Positions 18,548 to 27,620 are shown, counted from the stretch's first letter. The stretch is DNA of 64,000 nt from Polyangium sp. y55x31 (GCF_029946505.1 NZ_JARZHG010000039.1:44586-108585); one strand, 5' to 3'. Notes: a model not told the origin generated them from the sequence alone. Made by a program: numbers and translations.

Positions 18548-19282
18548 ATGGCGTCGCTCGAAGACATCACCAGGCGCTACTACGAGACGACGGCCTCGCG
18601 TGGCCACCGCCCGACTGCCGAGCACTACAAAACGAGCTCCGCGGGCCTCTTGCGCCGCCTCGGCCCTTGGCTCCCCGAAGATCGCACGACGGCGTGCCTC
18701 GACCTCGCCTGCGGCTGCGGCGAGCTCATCTACGCGCTCGAACAGCGCGGGTTCGTCCGTACACACGGCGTCGACCTCTGCGTCGAGGAGCTCGACGAGG
18801 CGCGGAAGTTCGTGCGCGGCGAGCTCGTGGTGGGCGACGTGATCGACCACCTCGCCGCGGCGCGCGAGGGCGCCTACGGCTTCGTGACGGCCTTCAACAT
18901 CGTCGAGCACCTGCCCAAGGATCGGCTCATCGACTTCTTCCGCGAGGCGCATCGCGTGCTGCGTCCGGGCGGCGCGCTCGTGGGCATGGTGCCGAACGCC
19001 GTGTCGCCGTTCGGCGCGGCGGCGCGATACTGGGACATCACGCACCAGATCGCGTTCACGCCGAACAGCATCACGCAGCTCGCGGCGATGACTGGCTTTG
19101 GCGAGCGCGTGGAGTTCCGCGAGTGCGGCCCGGTGCCGTACGGCGTGAAGAGCGCGATCCGGTACGTCGCCTGGCGAGCGTTGCGCGGCGCGATCGAGGC
19201 GTGGTTTCTCGTGGAAAACGGGGCGACGCGCGGCGGGATCTATTCGTCGGACATGCTCTTCCGGCTGCGGAAGGAGGGCTAG
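18548..19282 (+). CDS. Class I SAM-dependent methyltransferase, polysaccharide locus
   Basis: The product is 244 residues from the ATG at 18548 (MASLEDITRRYYETTASRGH). The SAM-binding motif DLACGCGELIYAL lies near residue 50, followed by the acidic VDLCVEELDEAR loop, and FVTAFNIVEHLPKDRLIDFF and HRVLRPGG typical of this fold. It probably methylates a sugar or lipid-linked intermediate of the neighbouring glycosyltransferase genes. No clear ribosome site precedes the ATG. It is the first gene of the plus-strand exopolysaccharide run and lies 9 bp before the CgeB-like gene. Confidence 0.8.
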   Translation: MASLEDITRRYYETTASRGHRPTAEHYKTSSAGLLRRLGPWLPEDRTTACLDLACGCGELIYALEQRGFVRTHGVDLCVEELDEARKFVRGELVVGDVIDHLAAAREGAYGFVTAFNIVEHLPKDRLIDFFREAHRVLRPGGALVGMVPNAVSPFGAAARYWDITHQIAFTPNSITQLAAMTGFGERVEFRECGPVPYGVKSAIRYVAWRALRGAIEAWFLVENGATRGGIYSSDMLFRLRKEG

Positions 19283-19290
19283 GCGCCGCC

Positions 19291-20271
19291 ATGCGTATCC
19301 TCGTCCTCGGCCCCCGATTCGCGGACGGCTTTGCCGACAACGTCGCCGAAACGCTCGTCGAGATGGGCCACGAGGTCCTCGGGGCGGAGGAGGTCGATCA
19401 CGCCGCATACTGGTCGGTCCCTCGGCGCGCGCTGCGTTTGGTGGAGGAGCGGGTCTTCGGGGACGCGCCTTTGCCGCAGGATCGCAAGCTCCTGCGCCTC
19501 GTGAAGGATCGGCGCCCGGATGTCTTGCTCGCGCTCACGTGGGACGTGCACCCGGAGATCCTCGACGCGCTCGGCCGCTTCGTGCCGGGGCGGCGTATTC
19601 TCTGGTGGGGCGACGCGCCCGCGAACAGCCGCAGGTTCGGGCTCGTGAATCCCTTCTGGGACAAGGTGTACGTCAAGGATCCGGACGCCGTGAAAAAGCT
19701 CCGGCTCGCGGGTCAGGCGTGCGCGCTCCTGCACGAGGCGATGAATCCGCGCTGGCATCGGCCGCTCGCGAAACAAACGAGTGATGCCGTGGTCGTCGCC
19801 GGAAATTATTATGCGTTCCGACAAGCCGTCCTCCTGCGGCTGCTTCGCGACGGCGCGCGGCTCGAGCTCTACGGCACCGAGCCGCCGCCCTGGTCGGCGA
19901 AGGAGATCCGCGAGAGTTTTTCCGGGAAATACGTGGTCCGCGAGGAGAAGAGCCGCGTGTTCGGGGCGGGGATGGCTTGCCTCAACACGTTCGCGCTTGC
20001 GGAGGGCAATTCGCTGAATTGTCGCGCGTTCGAGATCGCGGGCGCGGGCGGGCTTCAGCTCGTGGAGTTTCGGCCGACGCTGCTCCAGTGCTTCGAGCCG
20101 GGCAAGGAGGTGCTCACCTTCGAGACGTACGAGGAGCTCCGCGACCACCTCGAACACGCGCGCCGCTTCCCCGCCGACATGCTCACCATTCGCGAGGCCG
20201 GCGCGCGCCGCGCCCTCGCCGAACACACGTATCGGCATCGGCTCGAAACCATCCTCGCAGATTTCGCCTGA
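19291..20271 (+). CDS. CgeB-like glycosyltransferase
   Basis: The 326-residue protein starts MRILVLGPRFADGFADN. It carries the CgeB/GT-B features RPDVLLALTWDVHPEIL, RILWWGDAPAN, and a C-terminal FEIAGAGGLQLVEF followed by LTFETYEELRDHL, where the EIAGAGG loop contacts a nucleotide sugar. The family transfers sugars to spore or surface glycans. An AAGGAGGG site precedes the ATG. It lies 8 bp before the next glycosyltransferase in a tight run, so it probably assembles the same repeat unit. The substrate cannot be read from sequence. Confidence 0.7.
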   Translation: MRILVLGPRFADGFADNVAETLVEMGHEVLGAEEVDHAAYWSVPRRALRLVEERVFGDAPLPQDRKLLRLVKDRRPDVLLALTWDVHPEILDALGRFVPGRRILWWGDAPANSRRFGLVNPFWDKVYVKDPDAVKKLRLAGQACALLHEAMNPRWHRPLAKQTSDAVVVAGNYYAFRQAVLLRLLRDGARLELYGTEPPPWSAKEIRESFSGKYVVREEKSRVFGAGMACLNTFALAEGNSLNCRAFEIAGAGGLQLVEFRPTLLQCFEPGKEVLTFETYEELRDHLEHARRFPADMLTIREAGARRALAEHTYRHRLETILADFA

Positions 20272-20279
20272 CGTTTTTC

Positions 20280-21431
20280 ATGCCCCTCCGCGTCCTCCAC
20301 GTCATTCCGAGCTTCTGGCCCGCGACGCGGTACGGCGGACCGATCGAAGGCGTACTCCGCCTTTGCCAGCGCCTCCTCGGCCTCGGCGTGAACGTCGAGG
20401 TCGTCACGACGGACGCCGACGGCGCGGGGGATCTGGCCGTGCCCCACGCGGAAAAGACGCTCGCCGAGGGCGTGCCCGTTCGTTATTTTCCGCGCAGGCC
20501 TCGCACGCGGTTCGCCGTGTCCGCGCCTCTCGCGCTTCATCTCGCCCGGGAAATCCCGCGGTGGGACCTGGTCCACGTCACGGCCTTGTTCTCGTTTTCC
20601 TCGGCCGCGGCCATGGCCCTCGCGCGACGCACGGGTGTGCCCGCCGTCCTCTCGCCCCAGGGCACGCTCATGCCGTGGGCCATCGGCTCGAAGCGCTGGA
20701 AGAAGGCGCCGTATTTCGAGCTCGTCGAGCGGAGGAACGTCCTCTCCGCCGCGGGCGTGCATGCGACGAGCGACGAGGAAGCACGCGAGATTCGCCGCCA
20801 CGTCCCCGGCGCGCGCACGTTCGTCGTGCCAAACGGTGTCGATTTGCCCGACGTGCTCCCCGACGTGCCTCGCGAGAAGGCGCGGATCGTCTTTCTGGGC
20901 CGCATCCATCCGGTCAAGGGGTTCGATGTGCTCGTGCCTGCGCTCGCTCGCGTCGCGGCCGTGATGCCCGAGGTGGAGACGCTCGTCGCCGGCCCAGACG
21001 AGGATGGCGAGCAGGCGCGCGTCGAGGCGCTCCTCGCTCGCGCCACGCCCCGCCCCCGCGTGCGGTTCCTCGGGCCTGTGTACGGGAAAGACAAACTTGA
21101 GCTCCTCGCGTCGGCCACGGCCCTCGTGTTGCCCTCGCACGGCGAGAATTTCGGGATCGTGGTGGCCGAGGCCCTCGCCGTGGGCACGCCCGTCGTCGTG
21201 AGCAAGGCTTGCCCCTGGAAAGTCCTCGAAGAACGTGGTGCGGGCGCCTGGGTCGAGAATACGCCCGAGCGGGTTGCCGAGGCGCTGCTCGCGATCCTCG
21301 AAGACCCCGCCCGCGCACGGCGCATGGGGGAAGCGGGGCGCGCCGTGGCCGCTGGGTTTGGCTGGGATGCCATTGCAAAGCAGATGCTCGGGCATTACGA
21401 GGCGATCGTCGGCGGCGGGAGGCGGGCGTGA
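20280..21431 (+). CDS. GT4 family glycosyltransferase
   Basis: This 383-residue GT-B enzyme has an N-terminal acceptor domain (RVLHVIPSFWPATRYGGP) and a C-terminal donor domain with FLGRIHPVKGFDVLV and the E-x7-E donor-binding motif in GENFGIVVAEALAVGTPVV. It is a retaining glycosyltransferase using a nucleotide sugar at the cytoplasmic face of the membrane. It overlaps the next gene by four bases (GTGA). It belongs to the exopolysaccharide assembly genes. Confidence 0.9.
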   Translation: MPLRVLHVIPSFWPATRYGGPIEGVLRLCQRLLGLGVNVEVVTTDADGAGDLAVPHAEKTLAEGVPVRYFPRRPRTRFAVSAPLALHLAREIPRWDLVHVTALFSFSSAAAMALARRTGVPAVLSPQGTLMPWAIGSKRWKKAPYFELVERRNVLSAAGVHATSDEEAREIRRHVPGARTFVVPNGVDLPDVLPDVPREKARIVFLGRIHPVKGFDVLVPALARVAAVMPEVETLVAGPDEDGEQARVEALLARATPRPRVRFLGPVYGKDKLELLASATALVLPSHGENFGIVVAEALAVGTPVVVSKACPWKVLEERGAGAWVENTPERVAEALLAILEDPARARRMGEAGRAVAAGFGWDAIAKQMLGHYEAIVGGGRRA

Positions 21432-21874
21432 AGATCCTCGTCGTCTCCTCGGTCGGCGGTCACCTGACCGAGATCATGCAGCTCGCGCCGGTCCTCGCCG
21501 GCCACGAGGTCGTCCTCGTCCTGAACGACGATGCCGCATTGCCCGATTTTCCGTTCGCCCGGGTCTATCGCATCGCGCACGCCGAGCGAGACGTTCGTGT
21601 GCTCTTGAACCTGCTCGAAGCCGCGCGGATCCTACGCCACGAGGATCCCGACATCGTGCTCTCGGCCGGCGCGGGACCGGCGGTCCCGGTCGCGGTCGTG
21701 GCGCGGATGGGCACGCGGGCGCGGGTCGTGTTCGTCGAGACGGCCGCGGCGATCGTCCGGCCCACGCTCACGGGGCGGCTGATGGCGCCGCTCGCGCATC
21801 GTTTCTTTTATCAATGGGACACGCTCGCGCGGTTCTTCCCGCGGGCCGAGAAGGCGAGCATTCACTTCGGATGA
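21428..21874 (+). CDS. PssD/Alg14-like glycosyltransferase membrane subunit
   Basis: The 148-residue protein starts at a GTG with VKILVVSSVGGHLTEIMQL, the SSVGGHL motif of PssD/Alg14. It continues PDIVLSAGAGPAVPVAVV and RVVFVETAAA. Alg14-type subunits anchor the catalytic partner to the membrane. The partner (PssE/Alg13-like) follows directly with an ATGA overlap, as in other two-part transferases of this type. Together they probably add an early sugar to the lipid-linked exopolysaccharide unit. Confidence 0.85.
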   Translation: MKILVVSSVGGHLTEIMQLAPVLAGHEVVLVLNDDAALPDFPFARVYRIAHAERDVRVLLNLLEAARILRHEDPDIVLSAGAGPAVPVAVVARMGTRARVVFVETAAAIVRPTLTGRLMAPLAHRFFYQWDTLARFFPRAEKASIHFG

Positions 21875-22449
21875 GGATCTTCGTCACCGTCGGCAATGCG
21901 CTCGTCCCCTTCGACCGGCTCCTCCGCTGGGTCGACGAGGCCACGTCCGCGCTCCCCGTGCCCGTGGAAGGCCTCTGCCAGCACGGCCCGAGTGAGGTTC
22001 GTCCGCGCGCGCTCACGCCACGCGAGCACCTCTCCCGCGCTGAATTCGAGCGCGAAATGGATCACGCCGACGTGGTCGTCTGCCATGCGGGTGTCGGCAC
22101 GCTCTCCGACGCGCTTCGCCGTGGCCATCGCCCGACCGTCGCCGCGCGGCGCGCTGGGTTCGGCGAGATCGTCAACGATCACCAGCTCGAAATCGTCGCG
22201 GCGCTCGGGGGAGAAGGGCGGATCGAGGTCGTCGAGGACGCGGAATCGCTCCGCGCAGCGCTCTTGCGGTATGCGCGAGGAGAGGCGCGGCGTGGTCCTC
22301 CGCGGGACGAGGATCCTGCGCGGCTCTTGCCCGTGGCGCGCGCGCTCGCCGAAGGCCCGGCCCGCGCGCGTGCGCCGCGGCTCGGAAAACTCGCCTTGGA
22401 CGCGCTCGCCGCGCTGGGCCCGCGGCTCGATCGGCTGCGCGTCCGATGA
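21871..22449 (+). CDS. PssE/Alg13-like glycosyltransferase catalytic subunit
   Basis: The 192-residue protein has MRIFVTVGNALVPFDRLL at its start and ADVVVCHAGVGTLSDAL with a following RRAGFGEIVNDHQLE, the donor-sugar site of the Alg13/MurG type. The usual GT in the VGT stretch is changed to VGNA here. It pairs with the PssD-like subunit just upstream. The C-terminal 50 residues are Arg/Ala-rich and longer than in most relatives. Confidence 0.85.
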   Translation: MRIFVTVGNALVPFDRLLRWVDEATSALPVPVEGLCQHGPSEVRPRALTPREHLSRAEFEREMDHADVVVCHAGVGTLSDALRRGHRPTVAARRAGFGEIVNDHQLEIVAALGGEGRIEVVEDAESLRAALLRYARGEARRGPPRDEDPARLLPVARALAEGPARARAPRLGKLALDALAALGPRLDRLRVR

Positions 22450-22459
22450 AACCGCGCGC

Positions 22460-22488
22460 TTGCCCCCGCGCCGCGCTCCCGCTACGTT
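22460..22488 (+). promoter_or_regulatory. Sigma-70-type promoter before methyltransferase gene, near-leaderless
   Basis: TTGCCC, 17 bases, then TACGTT. The ATG follows 10 bases after the -10 box, so transcription would begin only a few bases before it. It marks a new start inside the polysaccharide run. Confidence 0.45.
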
Positions 22489-22498
22489 CGGCGGCGCG

Positions 22499-23380
22499 AT
22501 GAGCATGACCCGCGAACACACGCGTTCCGCGTGCCGAATCTGCGGGGCGCGTGGAGCGCCGGAAGAGATATTCGAAGAGATCGCTTGTTTCCGCTGCGCC
22601 ACCTGCGGCACCGTGCAATCGAACGTTCTGCCCACGGTGGAGGAGCTGGCCAAGCATTACGCAGGTTTTTCCGAGAGCTACACGGCCGGTATGGGCGCCG
22701 AGCGGTTCGCCCGCGAGATGCCGAAGCGCCACGCCGCGAAGCTCGCGCTCGTGCGTCGCCATCAGCCTGGAGGCCGCCTGCTCGACGTCGGCTGCGGGGA
22801 AGGCGGATTCCTCTCGCAGGCCCTCGAAGCCGGGTTCGACGCCGTCGGGTGTGATTATTCGGTGCGAAGGGAATATTCGCCCGGCGTCAAGGTTTTTCCG
22901 GGCAACCTCGACGCCGAGGGAGGCTTGCCGTTCGAGGACGGAAGCTTCGACGCCGTGACGTCCTGGGCCGTGATCGAGCACGTCCGCGACCCGCACGCCG
23001 CGATGCGCGAGGTGCGACGCGTCCTCAAACCGGGCGGTTTTTTCTTTTGCGATACGCCCCTCTGCGGCGACGCCTCGGAGCGCGACGTCGCGGCGCGCTC
23101 GCACTGGTTCTGCCCGCCCGAGCACATTCACGTCTTCTCGTACGGCTCGCTCTCGCGCCTCGTCTGGGCCGCGGGCCTCGACGTCGTGTATTCGACGCCC
23201 TCGTTCGAGCGCTCGGCGCCGAGGTACGTGGCGCGGCGCCTGCGAAACGTGCTCGTCGGCGTCGTCCTCGGGCGCACGCTCCGCCATTTCGACCCGGGCG
23301 CGTGGGAGCGCCGGAGGCAGAGCGTGGTCACGCAGATCGGGGACATCCAGCTCCTCGTCGCGCAGAAGCCCCGGGCCTGA
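22499..23380 (+). CDS. Zinc-ribbon class I methyltransferase, polysaccharide locus
   Basis: The 293-residue protein has an N-terminal zinc-ribbon-like set of cysteines (CRICGA, then CFRCATCGT) and a methyltransferase core: RLLDVGCGEGGFLSQAL, FDAVTSWAVIEHVRDPH and RRVLKPGGFFFCDTP. This layout is common among sugar or C-methyltransferases in O-antigen and exopolysaccharide loci. The start is the ATG at 22499; a second ATG lies two codons later. A promoter just upstream suggests independent transcription. The exact acceptor is unknown. Confidence 0.8.
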   Translation: MSMTREHTRSACRICGARGAPEEIFEEIACFRCATCGTVQSNVLPTVEELAKHYAGFSESYTAGMGAERFAREMPKRHAAKLALVRRHQPGGRLLDVGCGEGGFLSQALEAGFDAVGCDYSVRREYSPGVKVFPGNLDAEGGLPFEDGSFDAVTSWAVIEHVRDPHAAMREVRRVLKPGGFFFCDTPLCGDASERDVAARSHWFCPPEHIHVFSYGSLSRLVWAAGLDVVYSTPSFERSAPRYVARRLRNVLVGVVLGRTLRHFDPGAWERRRQSVVTQIGDIQLLVAQKPRA

Positions 23381-23393
23381 CCGTGCCGCCCGC

Positions 23394-23422
23394 TTGCCCT
23401 GCGGCCGCGAGGCCGCTAGTTT
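23394..23422 (+). promoter_or_regulatory. Sigma-70-type promoter of the AAA ATPase/phosphoesterase pair
   Basis: TTGCCC, 17 bases, then TAGTTT. A GGAGG ribosome site and an ATG at 23439 follow. The two-gene unit therefore has its own promoter, separate from the polysaccharide genes on either side. Confidence 0.5.
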
Positions 23423-23438
23423 GATTGGAGGTGCCGGC

Positions 23439-24707
23439 ATGAGCCCCGATCCTCGAGCGAAATTCCGCGCGCTGACCCGGGTCTTCGACCCAATTTACCG
23501 GCCGTACCTCGACGCCGACGACGGCCCCGGCTCGTCGTACGTCCCGGAAGCGCACGAGCACTATCGCGCCGAGCTCGAAGCCGCGCTCGACCTGAACGAC
23601 AACGCCAAGCTCCTGCTCGCAGGCCAGCCCGGCTGCGGCAAGACCACGCTGCTGCTCAGCATCGCCCACCGGCTGCGGCGCGAGGGGCGGCTCGTCGCGT
23701 TCGTGGACCTCGAAGCGCAAACGGCCGTGCAGGATCTCGGCTCGCTGGAGATGTACCTCGCCGCCAAGGCCGAGCTCGTGGCCGAGGTGAAACAAGCGGG
23801 CATCAGCCTCTCCGAGAAGACGGCCGAGATGCTGCGCAGCGCCCTCGAACGCCTGCTCGGCTCGCCCGTCGCGCCCGACCTCGACGCCCTCGGCGCCGCG
23901 CTCCGCCGGCTGCTCTCCACGGTGCGCGAGAGCAAGCTCCTGCGCGACGAGCTGCGCCGGCAAATCAAGGAATCGGGCTTCGAGCCGATCGACATGCTCG
24001 CAAGCTTGCTCGACGACCTCGAAGAGCACAGGCCCGTCGTGCTGCTCGATGGCCTCGACAAACTCCCGCCCGTGCAGGCGCGTGACGCGTTCCTCGGCGA
24101 CGAAAAGAAGCCGATGGTCGAGGCGCCGGGCGCGGCGATCCTGACGATCCCGATTTCGTTGATCTACGAGCCCACGTTCAACGTGCTCTCGGAGAGGTAC
24201 AACAACGCGGGAAGCGCGGTCCTGCCGGCGGTTCGTCTCTGGGATCTCAACCCGCACACGAACACGCGCAGGCGCTCCGAGCAGGGCGTGAGCATCATGC
24301 GCCGCATCGTGGAGGCGCGCGTCGAGCCGATCGACGCGCGGATCGTGATGCCCGAGGCCGTCGAGCGCGCGATCGTGGGCTCGGGCGGCAACATCCGCGA
24401 GCTCGCGCGGCTCCTCCAATCGAGCGTGGTCAAGGCGCACGTCCGCCGCGGCACGTTCATCGAGGAGCAGGACGTCGCCGCCGCGATCGCCGATCAGCGA
24501 GAATCCTTCCGCCGCGCGTACGATCCTCGCTTTTTGCCGGTGCTCGAAAAGGTGCGGCGCGAGTTCCGCCTCGAAGGTCAGGGGGACGTGACGAAGCAGC
24601 TCCTCTACGGGCTCTGGGTGATCGAATATCGCAATGGCATCGCCTGGTATTCGCTCCCCGATCCCGTCGAGCAGCTCCTCCGGCAAATGGAGAACTGGGC
24701 CGGATGA
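23439..24707 (+). CDS. AAA/STAND-like P-loop ATPase, partner of downstream phosphoesterase
   Basis: The 422-residue protein has a Walker A motif GQPGCGKT at 62-69 and a Walker B-like VVLLDGLDKLPP near residue 205. A sensor-type stretch (AILTIPISLIYEP) and a C-terminal helical part with SGGNIRELARLLQSSV, as in AAA lid domains, follow. A winged-helix-like tail (VTKQLLYGLWVIEYRNGIAWY) is possible. It looks like a TniB/Orc-type switch ATPase. It has its own promoter and overlaps the next gene by four bases (ATGA), so the two probably form one complex. A defence or conflict function is inferred, not shown. Confidence 0.75.
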   Translation: MSPDPRAKFRALTRVFDPIYRPYLDADDGPGSSYVPEAHEHYRAELEAALDLNDNAKLLLAGQPGCGKTTLLLSIAHRLRREGRLVAFVDLEAQTAVQDLGSLEMYLAAKAELVAEVKQAGISLSEKTAEMLRSALERLLGSPVAPDLDALGAALRRLLSTVRESKLLRDELRRQIKESGFEPIDMLASLLDDLEEHRPVVLLDGLDKLPPVQARDAFLGDEKKPMVEAPGAAILTIPISLIYEPTFNVLSERYNNAGSAVLPAVRLWDLNPHTNTRRRSEQGVSIMRRIVEARVEPIDARIVMPEAVERAIVGSGGNIRELARLLQSSVVKAHVRRGTFIEEQDVAAAIADQRESFRRAYDPRFLPVLEKVRREFRLEGQGDVTKQLLYGLWVIEYRNGIAWYSLPDPVEQLLRQMENWAG

Positions 24708-26899
24708 CGCCGGAAGCGCGCATCGAGGAGCTCTCCGCGAGGATCTCGCTGGCGCAGGGCTCGCCGTCCCTGCTCGTCGTGGTGGCCGAGTCCGACGCGA
24801 CGCTCGACGAGGCGCGCAGGCTGCTCGTGGGCATTCTGCAAAGGGCGCCGATGCGCGTGGAGGACCTCGGCGCGTGTGACGTCGACATGGGCCCCGCGCG
24901 CTGGGTGGAGCTCACGCACGAGCGCGCGGCCGACGCCTACGTGCTCTCCGCGGCGCCGTGGGGCCCGTTCAGCGGCGGCGCGTTCGCGGGCCTCTTGAAT
25001 GCCGAGCGCGAGTTTTTGCGCCGGCTCGCCGGGCCCGTGCTGCTCGTCGTCTCCCGGGAGACGGAGCGAATCCTTCGGCAAAAAGCGCCCGATTTCTTCA
25101 CGTGGGCCGCGCGTACGTACGAGCTGCCCGCGCCCGCGGAGCTCGTCGCGATCGCGCGGAAGCTCGGCGCCTTGCCGGAGCGCGCGCCAGGCGTGCCCTC
25201 GGAGGAGCCGCCCATTCGATTCCTCCACCTCTCGGACCTCCATTTGAGGCCCCAGCGGGTGAAGCGATACGATCAGGACCGCGTGCTCCGCGGCCTCGTC
25301 GATTTCCTGGAGCAGGACCGCGACCGGTTTCCGCTCGATCTGATTTTCGTGACGGGCGACCTCGCCCACAGCGGCAAACCCGAAGAGTTCGAGCTCGTGG
25401 TCGACCTCTTCCGGCGTATCCTCGAGGTGACGGGCGTCGAGCCGACCCATTTCTTCGTCGTCCCCGGCAACCACGACGTCGACCGTGACGTGGGCCGATG
25501 GCTCCGGCGCACGCTCGACAAGGACGAAGAGGCGATCGCGTTCTTCGAGGACGAGCACGCGCGGCGATTCCATGCGCAGAAGCTCGAAGCGTATCGCGCG
25601 GTGCTCGCGCCGCTGCTCGGAGAGGACCGCGCGCTCGGCCTCGGCGTGGGCGCGAATGCGGTGGAGGTCGTGACGGTGCGCGGCGTCCGGATCGCGGTGG
25701 CGTCGTTCAATTCCGCGTTTTTCGCGCAGGGCGACGACGACCACGGAAAACTCTGGCTCGGCGAGCCGAACGTGGATCGCGCCGGCGATCGCATCTCGGA
25801 CGAGGGCGCGCAGGCCGCCATTGCGCTCATGCACCACCCGTTCGAGGAGCTGCACGAGCTCGAGCGCGACATCATCGAGCAACGCTTCGAGCGCCTCTTC
25901 GACCTCGTGCTGCGCGGCCACATGCACCAGCCGAAGAGCCGCGGCATCGCCTCGCAGCGCGGCGGTTTCGTCGAGCTCGCGGCGCCGTCGGCCTACCAGG
26001 GGAGCCCGTGGCCCAATGGCTGCCTGCTCGGCGAGCTGCGTCCGCGCTCGGGCAAGGTGCGCATCACCCCGTACACGTACACCTCGGGCGCGGATCCGTG
26101 GGTGCTCGATACCAAGGTTTTTCCGGACGACGCGAGGGACGGATACACGCACACGTTCAGTGTGCCCGAGAAGAAGCGGACGCCGAGCGTATTGCGGAGG
26201 CATCTGGCCCAGGCGACGGAGGAGGCCGTGGAAGCCGCGCCGGAGGCCGTGCAAAGGCAGGTCGCGAAGGTGCTCGGCATCGAGGCGCCGAGCAGCCGGA
26301 TGTCAAAAGAGGTCGCGAAAAAGGTGGCGCGCGCGGCGGCGGCGAAGGTGGACGATCCGGCATTGCTCGCGAACGTGGTGGACGAGCGGCGCATGAGCAC
26401 GGCGCTGAGCAAGACGGCCGCGGACGAGCTCGAAGCGGGAGGACCGACGCGTATTCCGAGGTCGGATCCGCAATTCTTGGAGAAAGCGCTCGGGCGGGTG
26501 GCGGAGTTCATCCACCGGAAGGTCCGCGGCAAGGTGGCGAAGGACGCATTCCGCGAGGGTATGCTCTCGCCGCTCATCGCCGCGGCGCTGAGTCATGTCG
26601 TCGATGGCATCGTTTTCGTTCCATCCTTACACGACCCCGCTCTGCGGCCCTACATCCTCATCGGCAATGCTAACGAGGAACCGGCGGTCCGTTCGGTGAT
26701 CGATGTGCAATTGCTGAGGCGCGCTGGAGACGTCGCGCCACGAAAACTGGATGAAGTTGAACGCCATTTGCAGACCGGCGAGGTCGCGCACGGCGCGCTC
26801 GTGGTCGTTCACACGGGCGAGGGCAACGAGGAGCCTCGCATCGAGCACGAGAAGACCCCGGCCGGGCGGGACATCCTCGTATTGCATCTGTTCTGGTAG
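24704..26899 (+). CDS. Calcineurin-like metallophosphoesterase with extra N- and C-terminal domains
   Basis: The product is 731 residues. The phosphoesterase core begins near residue 170, with all metal motifs present: HLSDLHL, TGDLAHSG, PGNHDVDRD, MHHPFEEL and RGHMHQP. The N-terminal 165 residues (LLVVVAESDATLDEARR, GLLNAEREFLRRLAGPVLLVV, then KAPDFFTWAARTYELP) resemble a region that precedes NB-ARC or TPR parts in bacterial NLR-like proteins. About 250 C-terminal residues are helical and unrecognised, ending in IEHEKTPAGRDILVLHLFW. It is coupled to the ATPase upstream. Possible activities are nucleic-acid or nucleotide hydrolysis controlled by the ATPase. Confidence 0.75.
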   Translation: MTPEARIEELSARISLAQGSPSLLVVVAESDATLDEARRLLVGILQRAPMRVEDLGACDVDMGPARWVELTHERAADAYVLSAAPWGPFSGGAFAGLLNAEREFLRRLAGPVLLVVSRETERILRQKAPDFFTWAARTYELPAPAELVAIARKLGALPERAPGVPSEEPPIRFLHLSDLHLRPQRVKRYDQDRVLRGLVDFLEQDRDRFPLDLIFVTGDLAHSGKPEEFELVVDLFRRILEVTGVEPTHFFVVPGNHDVDRDVGRWLRRTLDKDEEAIAFFEDEHARRFHAQKLEAYRAVLAPLLGEDRALGLGVGANAVEVVTVRGVRIAVASFNSAFFAQGDDDHGKLWLGEPNVDRAGDRISDEGAQAAIALMHHPFEELHELERDIIEQRFERLFDLVLRGHMHQPKSRGIASQRGGFVELAAPSAYQGSPWPNGCLLGELRPRSGKVRITPYTYTSGADPWVLDTKVFPDDARDGYTHTFSVPEKKRTPSVLRRHLAQATEEAVEAAPEAVQRQVAKVLGIEAPSSRMSKEVAKKVARAAAAKVDDPALLANVVDERRMSTALSKTAADELEAGGPTRIPRSDPQFLEKALGRVAEFIHRKVRGKVAKDAFREGMLSPLIAAALSHVVDGIVFVPSLHDPALRPYILIGNANEEPAVRSVIDVQLLRRAGDVAPRKLDEVERHLQTGEVAHGALVVVHTGEGNEEPRIEHEKTPAGRDILVLHLFW

Positions 26900-26910
26900 G
26901 GGCGCCGTTC

Positions 26911-27546
26911 TCAGAACGAAAGGGCAAACCCGTCCGGCGTGGGCATGAACCGGACTTTGCTCTCGTCCTTCCGCGTCTCGGCCGAAAGTTTGTCCGGGTT
27001 CGACGGGCGCGTCGCCACGAAGACGATGCCGACGATCGTGAGCGGCAAACCCACGAGCATGGCCGTTCCGCCCGTCGAGATGAGCACGATGCCGAGCGGG
27101 TCGTTTCCTTTGTCCCGCACCCGATCGATGCCCCAGGCGAGGCTCGCCGTGCCCATTCCGAGCGTGACGGCGCCGCCGATCAGGAGCCCCACGCCGGACG
27201 AGCGCGTCTTCTTCTTTTTCTTGGGCCGCCGCAGCCGCTCCACGTCGACCTCCACGGGGGCCGCGGAGACCACGGGCAACTGCGGGACGTCGATCGTCAC
27301 CGAAGCGCACGCGCAAAGCGAGAAGATGCCCCGCGAATCGCAGGTCTGCGTGCCCGGCCGCCCATCCTGGCAGGCGCAACGAGCCTGCGCGCCGGGCCTG
27401 CACATTCGCGGCCCCGCCGCGAGGAGCGTGGGATCGTAGGTGAACGGCGCAGCCGGCGCCGAGGGCAACGTCTCCTCCGCCCGGACGAGCGACGCCGTCG
27501 TGAGCAGCGCGGCGACCATCAAGCAAATACCAAGCAATCTCGCCAT
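26911..27546 (-). CDS. Secreted or membrane protein with Cys-rich segment and two membrane helices
   Basis: The product is 211 residues from the ATG at 27546. A signal peptide (MARLLGICLMVAALLTTASLVRA) is cut near AEE. A Cys-rich stretch (CRPGAQARCACQDGRPGTQTC, shown in part) follows and resembles small epidermal-growth-factor-like modules seen in myxobacterial surface proteins. A KKKKK cluster and two membrane helices (GVGLLIGGAVTLGMG and LVGLPLTIVGIVFVA) come near the end. No enzyme motif is visible. Function unknown. It is convergent with the phosphoesterase gene (11 bp between stops). Confidence 0.6.
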   Translation of the reverse strand: MARLLGICLMVAALLTTASLVRAEETLPSAPAAPFTYDPTLLAAGPRMCRPGAQARCACQDGRPGTQTCDSRGIFSLCACASVTIDVPQLPVVSAAPVEVDVERLRRPKKKKKTRSSGVGLLIGGAVTLGMGTASLAWGIDRVRDKGNDPLGIVLISTGGTAMLVGLPLTIVGIVFVATRPSNPDKLSAETRKDESKVRFMPTPDGFALSF

Positions 27547-27620
27547 GATGCCATTCCTCGGCGTTGATGCGATATCGCAAGGTACCATGAAGCGAGCGGG
27601 CGGCGCAATCTCGCGCCGCG

